A DNA stretch of 10,261 bases from Funneliformis mosseae (lineage: Eukaryota; Glomeromycota; Glomeromycetes; Glomerales; Glomeraceae): the NCBI GenBank assembly GCA_910592005.1, contig CAJVPP010004037.1:1-10261 (forward strand), in the 5' to 3' direction. Numbering within the stretch: position 1 is the stretch's first letter; each line of letters opens with the position of its first letter. The position numbers and the translations under genes are program-made. The notes under the pieces were generated by a model that saw only the letters and a list, made by a program, of their open reading frames with translations, did no database searches and had not been told where the DNA came from. This document shows positions 1-7,245 of this stretch, piece after piece.

Positions 1-19
1 ATCTGTCTGACACTGAAAA

Positions 20-61
20 TCCGTTGTATTGTAAAATTCGTTATATCAAAATTCGTTGTAG
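20..61. repeat. Three degenerate TTCGTTRTA motifs, possible end of a repeat element
   Basis: The motif appears as TCCGTTGTAT (20-29), ATTCGTTATAT (36-46) and ATTCGTTGTAG (50-60), about 15 bases apart. The stretch is richer in G and C than what follows and looks like the edge of a dispersed element whose rest lies outside the window. No terminal repeat or target duplication can be identified, so the element type is unknown. Confidence 0.3.
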
Positions 62-80
62 AAAGAGTTGACTGTAGATA

Positions 81-607
81 TTTTTTTTAAATAAATAAAA
101 AGTTTAATTAATTTTAATAATATAAAATATAATAAAGAATAAATGGATTATAATCTATTATATTATAATAAATCAAAAGATTATTTATTTAAATATTATT
201 AATTGACTTAATATAAATTTTTATTATTATATAATTCACTTAATTTGAAAATATCAAAAATATTTGAGATTGACTTTTAAAAATGTATTTATTTTGAGAA
301 ATATTAAAATTAATTTAATATTTAAAATATAAATATTCTTTACCATTAAATTTTTTTAATACTTTAATAAATGTAATAATATTTTTTTTAAAAAATTACA
401 TTTACTTTCATTACTTAAAACTATTTTATTATTCAAATTTTTATTAAGTTTTTTAATAAAAATATGATAGTATTATAGTTATAATTATTTATTTTTATCA
501 TTTAAAATTAATTTTATATTTTAATATTTAGTAAATAAAGTAAATTAACAATTATCATAGTATTGGTAATTGAATTATAATATTTGAATGTGGTTAATAA
601 TAATACA
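81..607. other. AT-rich DNA with no recognisable feature
   Basis: This stretch is almost only A and T, with homopolymer runs and stops in every frame. I see no coding pattern, RNA gene or tandem repeat in it. Confidence 0.6.
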
Positions 608-609
608 TA

Positions 610-773
610 ATATGGGAGGATTTCTAGAAAAATCAGATTCTGAGAAATTTTTAACTTAAATTAAGATCTTAATACATTTTAATCTAATAATATCAAAAAT
701 TAAAATACAATAAAAATCTTAATTTTTGTTAAAAAATTTCTAAAATCTGATTTTCCTAGCAATCAACTCATAT
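610..773. mobile_element. 164-bp foldback MITE with 58-bp inverted arms, flanked by TA
   Basis: The left arm (610-667) and the reverse complement of the right arm (716-773) are both 58 nt long and match at roughly four positions in five. Both begin ATATG and both contain AAAATCAGATT and AATTAAGAT; the differences include a one-base offset near the middle. The loop is about 48 nt. The dinucleotide TA sits immediately outside both ends (608-609 and 774-775), as expected for insertion at TA by a Tc1/mariner-type transposase. There is no coding capacity, so it would depend on a transposase from elsewhere. Class assignment rests only on the TA and the arms. Confidence 0.7.
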
Positions 774-775
774 TA

Positions 776-1157
776 TCTTCTATTTTTTTTAATGAGAATG
801 CTTTCTTAACATTCAAAACTAACTTTAATATTAATTAATTTTTTTTAAAAAAAAATTTAGAATATTATCTATAAACTTGTTTTAAATATGTAATTTTTAT
901 TCTTTATCTTTATTTTTTATAGTAAGATATTTTTATTAAATTTATATTTAAAAAAAATTCTTTTTTATAAATTATTTTATATAATAATAATATAATATAA
1001 TAGTGATGATACTACATCAAATAAATTACTAAAAAAATTAAAAATTATTTATTATTATTCTAATTGAATAGAAAAAAAATATATTATCTTTTTCTTATTT
1101 TTTGAATATTGAATTTTTAAGTTTTGTAGTATTATATAACACAGGTTGAATGATCAC
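776..1157. other. AT-rich DNA with no recognisable feature
   Basis: Low-complexity A/T sequence with several homopolymer runs. Nothing codes and no repeat structure stands out. Confidence 0.55.
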
Positions 1158-1219
1158 AAATCAGGTACTAATTGGTTATCATCCAGTAATTCAGATGATA
1201 ACTAATTGGTACCTGATTT
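1158..1219. repeat. Near-perfect hairpin: 26-bp arms, 10-nt loop
   Basis: The arms are 1158-1183 and 1194-1219, around the loop CAGTAATTCA. They match at 24 of 26 positions, and both differences (T against G, G against T) can pair as wobbles in RNA, so a transcript from this strand could form an uninterrupted 26-bp stem. The arms begin AAATCAGGTAC. It lies in a cluster of AATCAGG motifs and may be part of a decayed element. No promoter is visible. Confidence 0.65.
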
Positions 1220-1301
1220 TTTTTATTTAGAAACCTGATTGTTATCATAAAATAGCAGCAAAAGAATACAATCAGATTCAAATCAGGATATACAAATCAG
1301 G
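1159..1301. repeat. Cluster of five AATCAGG / CCTGATT motifs
   Basis: The heptamer occurs at 1159-1165, 1212-1218 (inverted), 1234-1240 (inverted), 1281-1287 and 1295-1301. The third copy is followed by GTTATCAT, also present in the hairpin arms. Repeated short motifs in both orientations are typical of subterminal transposase-binding regions, but no matching element ends were found. Confidence 0.4.
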
Positions 1302-1319
1302 TTTACAAGCTAATTCAAG

Positions 1320-1331
1320 ATGCATATGCAT
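1320..1331. repeat. 12-bp perfect palindrome ATGCATATGCAT
   Basis: The 12-mer is its own reverse complement. A small hairpin follows closely (1340-1358; 7-bp stem ATTCAAG, 5-nt loop). Function unknown; it may be chance or part of the same decayed element as the AATCAGG cluster. Confidence 0.3.
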
Positions 1332-1375
1332 GAATTTATATTCAAGCTTTTCTTGAATGACATATTTCAATTTAA

Positions 1376-1642
1376 GGACAGTACTTTGTGAGAACACGAA
1401 CATTGCCTGACTTTCTTCAAAAAGAATTTAATAAAGATTTGAATAAATCACTTACTAGGAGCATTGAGGGTAGATTTGAAGGCATTTTTTTGATTTTAAC
1501 GTGTCTAAATAATATCAAAATATGAATGGTATTTACATCTAAAATTTGTGTGCATACAATCAGATATTTATTTACTATGCATTTATTGTATATATTTACA
1601 GACATAAAGGAAGACATTACTAAGATGACAAGTGCTAATTGA
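1376..1642 (+). pseudogene. Possible two-exon coding relic, family unknown
   Basis: A frame open from just after a TAA (1373-1375) runs to 1469 and has a protein-like composition, including TLPDFLQKEFNKDL. A GT at 1470-1471 could be a donor, and TTTACAG ending at 1601 a good acceptor. Removing 1470-1601 (132 nt, phase 1) joins ...SLTRSIE to DIKEDITKMTSAN, which then stops at TGA 1640-1642. The hydrophilic, charge-patterned peptide differs from the Phe/Leu/Ile/Asn/Lys-dominated translations of nearby noncoding DNA. There is no start Met, so at best this is an internal or 3' piece of a gene. The donor GTAGAT is weak and I do not recognise the family. An antisense frame over the same bases (1417-1791) looks random. 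Confidence 0.28.
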
Positions 1643-2232
1643 GACATTTTTATTATATTGTACAATATCTTGTTATTTATTAGAATTAGCGACAATAATA
1701 ACTTAAAATTATCAGATAATAACATAATAAAAATAATAATATTTTTATTTCCTATACTATTGTAACTATTATGCATATTGAAGACGATCAATAGAAAAGA
1801 GGAAAATTTACTTTTTAGTTAAATTTTTTTTATTGTTTCACTTTGCCGAATATGATAATGTGAATAAAACTAGCTTAATTACTCAAAATTCCTCCACTAT
1901 ATTACGAGATAAGAACTTGTTTCATTGATTGATTGATCAAATTACACGAATTTTATAGTTGATATTGTAAATATTTATATATGTCATATGAAATTGCTAT
2001 GTAAAATTAAATTTAAAAAAATTAAACTGCGTACATTTTAAAGATTACAAATTAATTTCTTTTCTAATTAATATAATTTAATATATTAATATTATACAAT
2101 AATCATATAGTAGTTATGGTCACCAAAAATATGAATTAATATCAAAATTTTTATTGTAATTGAAATTTTCTTGCAATGCTTGTTATAATGCAAATGCTAC
2201 ATAATCCACTGATTCAGTTTCATCATTGTCAT
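1643..2232. other. AT-rich spacer, nothing recognised
   Basis: No coding pattern, RNA gene or repeat structure is seen up to the TA at 2233 that begins the next transposon. Confidence 0.5.
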
Positions 2233-2234
2233 TA

Positions 2235-2249
2235 AAGCTCCGCATAAGC
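2235..2249 (+). repeat. Left terminal inverted repeat of copy A
   Basis: AAGCTCCGCATAAGC, preceded by TA. It pairs with 3019-3033. The corresponding end of copy B differs by one C/T change. Confidence 0.8.
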
Positions 2250-2432
2250 TGGCTTGGCTTGGATTGCCACCGGCTCGAGCTGAGCCACTTTTTTTTCGGC
2301 TCGACTCAGCTCATAGAGATTAATTGACAAGCCAAGCCAAGCCAATGCAGCTTGCAAGCCGGCTTATTCGGCTTGCATTTATATTTAGAAACGAAAAACC
2401 ATCGATAAAAATGTTTCTCATAAAGAGAAACG

Positions 2433-2733
2433 TTCCCGGAACGATTCCCTTTGAAAGGAACATTTCCAGAATGATTCCCTTCGAGAGAAACATTTCCGGA
2501 ATGATTCCCTTCGAGAGAATTATTTCCAGAGCGAATCCCATAAAGGTTTTCGCTTCCGGAGCGATTTCCTTGAAGGATTTCACTTCCGGAATGATTTCCT
2601 TGAAGGATTTCGCTTTCGAAACGATTTTCTTGAAAGATTTTACTTCCGGAATGATTTCTTTGAAGGATTTCACTTCCGGAATGATTTCCTTGAAGGATTT
2701 TGCTTCCAGAGCGATTTTCTTTAAAAAAATGCC
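2433..2733 (+). repeat. Ten 30-bp palindromic repeat units in copy A
   Basis: Units start at 2433, 2463, 2493, 2523 (31 bp), 2554, 2584, 2614, 2644, 2674 and 2704. A typical unit carries two self-complementary cores, TTCCGGAA and TCCTTGAAGGA, so each can form two small hairpins and the array could fold into many. Because 30 is divisible by three, several frames stay open on both strands and spell ten-residue repeats (for example SGMISLKDFT). I read this as a by-product of unit length, not as a gene. Confidence 0.85.
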
Positions 2734-2886
2734 TAGATGCGTTTTTCTTCAAAGGAAACGTCACCAGGGCCATTTTTCTTCAAAGAAAACGTTACCAGGA
2801 CCGTTTTTATTAAAAGAAAATGTTACCAGGACCATTTTTCTTCAAAGAAAAACTGCCTTTGGAATTATTTTCTTCAAAGAAGAAAA
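2731..2886 (+). repeat. About four to five ~31-bp repeat units in copy A
   Basis: Units begin near 2731 (partial), 2759, 2790, 2821 and 2852. Each has a CCAGG-containing half (GTTACCAGGACC in the middle units) and the hairpin TTTTTCTT-CA-AAGAAAAA. Unit length changes from 30 to 31 at the junction with the previous array and the palindrome changes, so these are two related but distinct arrays. Confidence 0.75.
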
Positions 2887-3018
2887 TACAAGCCAACGAG
2901 CCGAGCTGTGGTACGAGCTAAGCCACGGCATAAGCCGGCTTGTCTGGCTCACAGCTCGTTTTATAGTAGCTCGAGCCAAGCCTAAACGAGCCAGCTCGTT
3001 TGGCTTTCAAGCGGCTCG

Positions 3019-3033
3019 GCTTATGCGGAGCTC
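3019..3033 (-). repeat. Right terminal inverted repeat of copy A
   Basis: Reads GCTTATGCGGAGCTC on the plus strand and is followed by TA at 3034-3035. It matches the 2235-2249 end at 14 of 15 positions. Confidence 0.8.
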
Positions 3034-3035
3034 TA

Positions 3036-4194
3036 ATTTTATCGCAACAGTTTCTTTACATTTATTTCTATTTCTATAAGGATTATGAGAATTTAATCTA
3101 GTTGCTCATCAAATTCCCCTTCCACTATTTTGTAAGATGAAAATATGGAATCTTTTCCATTATTTAATATTTAAGTATGTATAATCCAATAAAATTTTCA
3201 AATTTAATAAAATAATTAGCAATTCAATGAATGTCATTAAATTTCATATTATAGAGTAATTCATCGATAATGTTGATTAATATTACTCTCTAGCATTTAC
3301 TACACTGAGATTTATCGGTAATTCCAAAAATTATATATGTCGTTAAGCAATATTTATATTCAGTATATATTATATAACATTATGAACACCACTTTTGACA
3401 ACTATTGCAATACTAAGTTTATTTCTACAAATTATACAAGATCTATTGATATCCTATCATAGCAAAATAATTATTGGAATTGTTTTATTAGTAACTGTTG
3501 ATTCTGCATATCTATTAGAAAAAAAATTAGAATTAGGATATGTATTTCCTTTAGAAAAATCTTTCTACACATAGGATACGTATTATACTTCTTTCAATTA
3601 TAATGATATAAAAATTTCAATACGACATTTGTCTAAATTTTAAAATTACTGAATAATTTACAAAACTATTCTTGAATATTTTTTATTTCTTGGTTCATGT
3701 TGTTTACTACACTGAGAGTTATATGAACCTATGCGCATATCTAAGTGTATACGATTATTGTTTAAATTCTTAATATACAAAGACAAACAATTTTTGCAAT
3801 ATTAGAAATATCATTAATTGACTTAGAAAATGCAAGTTCACATTAATTGCATTCTCATCAAAGCAAAAGAAAATAAACAAAATTAGCTCAAGACTAGTTT
3901 CTAAATATGGGTTTGGGACAATTTCATTAAGTTATTCAAGTTCTATTTTATATAAATCGAATTTGAAAAAATTAAATCAATTTATTCGTTTAAAAAGTAA
4001 TTTTTTTTCAGAGAAAAAGTTTCTATCTGATAGATTTGCTACAGCAATAATGGATTAAAATGTTTGCTTTGCCTATTTTTCTTATAAAATGATATCAATG
4101 AACATGTTATATCTTTATTGAAACATTTGCAATATTTTGATAAATAAGAAGTACAATTTGATAAGTCAGAAATGACATTCCCTAGGATGACAAT
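3036..4194. other. AT-rich spacer between the two inverted element copies
   Basis: No convincing gene is present. A 63-codon open stretch (3386-3574, no start Met) encodes a hydrophobic peptide including IIIGIVLLVTVDSAYLLEKK, but nothing outside it suggests a gene and I do not recognise it. The 15-mer TTTACTACACTGAGA occurs twice (3296-3310 and 3703-3717), which is longer than expected by chance at this spacing. This spacer would form the loop if the flanking copies paired. Confidence 0.5.
3296..3717 (+). repeat. 15-nt direct repeat TTTACTACACTGAGA, 407 bp apart
   Basis: Exact copies lie at 3296-3310 and 3703-3717. Both continue into a similar TTAT after one or two differing bases. They could be remnants of a duplication or of one element's repeat sequence; no larger similarity between the two sites is obvious. 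Confidence 0.4.
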
Positions 4195-4346
4195 TAGAGC
4201 TCCGCATAAGCCGAGCCGCTTGAAAGCCAAACGAGCCGGCTCATTTAGGCTCGGCTCGAGCCACTATAAAACGAGCCGCGAGCCAGACAAGCCGGCTTAT
4301 GCCGTGGCTTGGCTCATGCCGCAGCTCGGCTCGTTGGCTTGTATTT

Positions 4347-4578
4347 TCTTCTTTGAAGAAAATAATTCCAAAGGCAGTTTTTCTTTGAAGAAAAACGGCC
4401 CCGGTAACGTTTTCTTTTAATAAAAATGGTCCCGGTAACATTTCCTTTGAAGAAAAACGGTTCTGGTAACGTTTTCTTTAATAAAAACAGTCCCGATAAC
4501 GTTTCCTTTGAAGAAAAACAGCCCCGGTGACGTTTCCTTTGAAGAAAAACGCATCCGGGGCGTTTTCTTAAAGAAAAT
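4347..4578 (-). repeat. About six to seven ~31-bp repeat units in copy B
   Basis: The array corresponds to 2731-2886 of copy A, reversed. Units read like GGCCCCGGTAACGTTT followed by CTTTGAAG or TTTAATAAAAA cores. Copy B alternates units with CTTTGAAG and TTTAATAA, suggesting a 62-bp higher-order unit has expanded. Confidence 0.7.
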
Positions 4579-4848
4579 CGCTCCGGAAGCGAAATCCTTC
4601 AAGGAAATCGTTCCGGAAGCGAAATCTTTCAAGGAAATCATTTCGGAAGCGAAATCCTTTAAGGAAATCGTTCCGGAAGTGAAATCCTTCAAGAAAATCG
4701 CTCCAGAAGCGAAAACCTTTATGGGATTCGCTCTGGAAATAATTCTCTCGAAGGGAATCGTTCCGGAAACGTTTCTCTCGAAGGGAATCGTTCCGGAAAC
4801 ATTTCTCTCGAAGGGAATCGTTCCGGAAACGTTTCTCTTTATGAGAAA
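4579..4848 (-). repeat. Nine 30-bp palindromic repeat units in copy B
   Basis: Units start at exact 30-base steps from 4579 to 4819. The first four centre on TTCCGGAA plus CCTTCAAGG and the later ones on TTCCGGAA plus CTCTCGAAGGG, so two unit subtypes are arranged in blocks as in copy A. Confidence 0.85.
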
Positions 4849-5222
4849 CGTTTCTATCGACGGTTTTTCGTTTCTAAATATAAATGCAAGCCGAATGAGC
4901 CGGCTTGCAAGCCGCATTGGCTTGGCTTGGCTTGTCAATTAATCTCTATGAGCTGAGCCGAAAAAAAAGTGGCTCGGCTCGAGCCGGTGGCAATCCAAGC
5001 CAAGCCGGCTTATGCAGAGCTTTAGGCAATACAAACAGATAACTTAATTTTATTTTTAGAGAAAATAAATTTCCTGTAGAAATAGCAAAGGAAGCTAATA
5101 CTACTTTTAATATTATATTTTATTAAATTAATGAATTTAAAAAAAATGAAAAAAAGCTTTTAAAAATCTCATATAATAATTGCGGTAAACAAAACAAAAA
5201 CAATCTTTCTTTATAGTTTTAG

Positions 5223-5748
5223 CTTTGGTTAATAATAATAGGATGGTTTGATGAAATTGAATTAAATTTCATGATTCTGGAACATACTAAATTCATTTAC
5301 AATTGGTATTTTGGAAATTTTAAAAAACTTTATTATAAAAACAAAATTAATACAGTAAATAATGTTAAACAGATAATTAATATATCTACAACTGCAAATG
5401 AAGCAGTAAAATATAATGAAGGATCAGGTTGGATTTGGTATGATTTTACATCATTTCTTCACCACATTTTAAAGAACTTTCAGGAATAACAAAATATTAT
5501 TATTTTGATTTTCTAAGTCAAAATTAGGCAAGGTTTATTGTTTTAAAGAATTGGAAGGTAAAGAAATTCCATTTGTTCTTCTTTTAAATAATAATTATAA
5601 TTTCAATCAACTTCCTTTGATTCTTAATATTCAACCTTTGACATTAAAACGTCAATAGTATTTGTATAACAAAATTTGTCAGTATATTGACGAAGAATTT
5701 AAAGATGTTTTATATCCTCTTTTTACTAGTAATAACAAAGATATTTAG
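5223..5748 (+). pseudogene. Frameshifted gene relic, family not recognised
   Basis: A protein-like reading runs through three frames. The first (5223-5489) includes the peptides KFIYNWYFGNFKKLYYKN and GSGWIWYDFTSFL. Near 5460 it shifts to a frame reading PHFKELSGITKYYYFDFLSQ, and near 5526 to one that starts GKVYCFKELEGKEIPFVLLL, passes a TAG at 5656-5658 inside KRQ-stop-YLY, and ends at TAG 5746-5748. Trp/Tyr/Phe-rich, non-repetitive peptides that continue across the shifts point to a once-functional gene broken by two indels and at least one stop (the TAG is a likely TGG-to-TAG change). A Met is available at 5271, but upstream exons cannot be excluded. It lies between copy B and the mini-exon array with no sign of linkage to either. 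It may itself come from a mobile element. Confidence 0.5.
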
Positions 5749-5770
5749 ATGTTTTTATATATAAAAACAT
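5749..5770. repeat. 22-bp perfect palindrome
   Basis: ATGTTTTTATA followed directly by its reverse complement, starting just after the relic's last stop. A second perfect hairpin follows at 5788-5810 (10-bp stem TTTTATTAAA, loop AAA). Such AT hairpins can arise by chance here, but two perfect ones in 62 bases are notable; they may be remains of a foldback element. Confidence 0.5.
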
Positions 5771-5994
5771 TTTTGGTCATTAATAAATTTTATTAAAAAA
5801 TTTAATAAAAACTTTTTAAAAATGATAATTTATTATATTTATTTACGTAAACAATAACTTAGAATATTAAAAAAAATATATTCTGAAAAAGGTTTAACTA
5901 ACATCATTATAAATAATAAAATAAATAAATAATAAAATTTAAAATTATAAAAAAAAAGAAAAAAGATTTCAAAAAATAAAAAAAAATATATAAA

Positions 5995-6880
5995 CTTCTT
6001 CAATCAGATCATTCTAAGGATTCTGATGCCTACAAAAAGAAAAAATTAAGTAATTTTAATTTTTTTAATTTATTAATTTAATTAAAAAAAAAATATTTAC
6101 CTTTTTCCTTCATATGATTCACCTCCGCTCTGATCAATTTAAGGATTCCAGCATCTACAAAAGGAAAAAAATAATTATTAATAATTTGTTTAATTTGTAA
6201 ATTTAATTAATTAAAAAATATTTATTCATTTTTTAGGATTCACCTCTGATCTGGGATTTCAGCATCTAAAAAAAGAAAAAAGATAAATAAATTATTAATT
6301 TGTTTAATTTGTTAATTTAATTAAATAAAAATATATTTATCCTATTCTTTTCATAGGATTCATCCTAATCCAATAAATCCTAAGGATTACAATATCTACA
6401 AAAGGAAAAGATAAGTAATTATTAATTTGTTTTAATTTTTTAATTGATTAAAAAAAATTTACCTTTTTCCTCCAATTAAACCAAGGTTTTTAGCATTTAC
6501 AAAAATGGAAAGAGGTAAGTAAATAATTATTAACTTATTTAATTTAAATAATTTATTAATAAAATAATATTTACTCTTCCCTTTATAGGATTTGCTCTGA
6601 TCTGATTAAACTAAGATTACTAACATTACAAAATGAAAAGAGTTAAGTAAATTATTAAATTGTTAGTTTAAATAATTTATTGATTTATTAATATTACCTT
6701 TTCCCTTCATAGGACTTACCTCAGATTCAAATAATCTAAGATTTTAGCACCTACAAAAAGGAATAAGGTAAGTAAATACTAATTTATTAATTTAATTAAC
6801 TAAAAAAAAAAACTTAACCCCCCTCCCCCTATAGGACTTGTTTTCAATCCTACAAAAAGGAAAAAAGTAAGTATTTGATT
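5995..6880 (+). repeat. Eight-copy ~121-bp tandem array of mini-exon-like units
   Basis: Unit starts are near 5995, 6116, 6237, 6357, about 6470, 6589, 6713 and 6835, so the period is 116-124 bp. Each unit has a conserved ~55-nt block (GATTCACCTCTGATC ... AAGGATTCCAGCATCTACAAAAAGGAAAAAG, interrupted here) and a ~65-70-nt AT-rich block. The conserved block is usually preceded by CTTTTYCCTTCATAG and followed by a donor-like site: GGTAAGTA in units 5 and 7, AGTAAGTA in unit 8, TTAAGTA or ATAAGTA in units 1, 4 and 6. This reads as repeated exon plus intron. Candidate introns 6515-6588 (74 nt), 6642-6712 (71) and 6768-6834 (67) have suitable lengths and AG ends. In one phase, unit 2 reads RSDQFKDSSIYKRKK, unit 4 PINPKDYNIYKRKR and unit 1 SDHSKDSDAYKKKK: a basic, Lys/Asp/Ser-rich repeat. 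Other units carry indels, and exon sizes of 53, 55 and 32 nt break a common frame, so the present array is probably decayed. No signal peptide or first exon is visible. Confidence 0.7.
6713..6767 (+). other. Best-preserved mini-exon unit with both splice-like ends
   Basis: The block is preceded by CCCTTCATAG and followed by GTAAGTAAAT, a strong fungal-type donor. The downstream AT-rich segment (6768-6834) contains TTAATTAACTAA, a plausible branch region, then a C-rich pyrimidine tract and ATAG. Splicing is inferred from sequence only. Confidence 0.45.
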
Positions 6881-6897
6881 AATATATATATTTAAAG

Positions 6898-6919
6898 ATT
6901 ATTATTATTATTATTATTT
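6898..6919. repeat. (ATT)n microsatellite
   Basis: About seven ATT units in a row immediately after the mini-exon array. Confidence 0.8.
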
Positions 6920-7027
6920 ACATTACCTATTCTTCGTGATTATGGTTATGAATTATCAAAATTAAATAAAATTAATGAAAAGATCCTAAAAAAAAAAATT
7001 AATTTACTATTCAGAAATAGAAATTAA
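6917..7027 (+). other. Short coding-like stretch, unassigned
   Basis: A frame open to TAA 7025-7027 encodes TLPILRDYGYELSKLNKI and more, a helix-like charged peptide without a start codon. It could be a last exon following the mini-exon array, a 5' scrap of the gypsy element, or chance. The following ~220 bases (to about 7245) show nothing recognisable. Confidence 0.2.
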
Positions 7028-7245
7028 ATCAATAATTTACAGAAATCACTGATCATTATCAAATTTTAAATTTAGATTTTGAAAGATTTTTAGATTTGAC
7101 GTTATTTTAACATTATTTTATTAAGTTAACTAGCCATAAAAATTATACTATAAATAGATAAGATAATAATGATTTACATGAATAAAAAATCCCAATTTTG
7201 ATAAAAATTTCGCAATATGATTTTTATATGTATTAACCTATATAG

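Larger units (their letters stand above)
2235..3033 (+). mobile_element. Non-autonomous TIR element, copy A (799 bp), with palindrome-array core
   Basis: The element starts AAGCTCCGCATAAGC (2235-2249) and ends with the complement of GAGCTCCGCATAAGC (3019-3033), giving a 15-bp inverted repeat that differs only at the outermost base. TA flanks both sides (2233-2234, 3034-3035), consistent with Tc1/mariner-type insertion. Inside are a GC-rich left subterminal region with GGCTTGGCTTG and CAAGCC repeats (to about 2375), a 30-bp tandem array, a ~31-bp tandem array, and a GC-rich right subterminal region (about 2887-3033) that repeats the TIR core GCATAAGC at 2928-2935. No transposase is encoded. 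A second copy lies inverted at 4197-5022; agreement of both copies on ends and TA supports the boundaries. Confidence 0.85.
4197..5022 (-). mobile_element. Non-autonomous TIR element, copy B (826 bp), inverted relative to copy A
   Basis: Reading the minus strand, it starts AAGCTCTGCATAAGC (5022 downward) and ends GCTTATGCGGAGCTC (at 4197), with TA on both sides (4195-4196, 5023-5024). The subterminal regions, T-run, CAAGCC repeats and both tandem arrays match copy A in the same order. It has about two more 31-bp units and one fewer 30-bp unit, which accounts for most of the 27-bp length difference. The flanks of the copies differ, so these are separate insertions or a rearranged pair, not a recent duplication of a larger block. 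Confidence 0.85.

Noticed and set aside
1417..1791. 124-codon minus-strand frame
   Set aside because: Composition is what AT-rich noncoding DNA gives (Ile, Leu, Asn, Ser); no domain, and it lies antisense to a more protein-like plus-strand stretch.
2433..2733. CRISPR array (30-bp repeats)
   Set aside because: Units are contiguous without spacers, are degenerate, and sit inside a transposon in eukaryote-like DNA.
2233..3036. 3-bp TTA/TAA target duplication (PIF/Harbinger type) for copy A
   Set aside because: TTA on the left and TAA on the right are not the same direct sequence, and copy B agrees only on TA.
2306..3079. Long overlapping frames on both strands of copy A (155, 117 and 251 codons) as genes
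   Set aside because: They arise from the 30-bp repeat period, exist on both strands and in several frames, and run into the transposon's subterminal regions and flanks.
3386..3574. Hydrophobic 62-residue open stretch as a gene
   Set aside because: No start Met, no recognisable family, and a length possible by chance in this composition; mentioned only in the spacer entry.
4039..4230. 63-codon minus-strand frame at the left edge of copy B
   Set aside because: It crosses the transposon boundary and has no recognisable content.
4172..4942. Frames of 66 to 173 codons in copy B as genes
   Set aside because: Same reason: open frames produced by the tandem arrays in the inverted copy.
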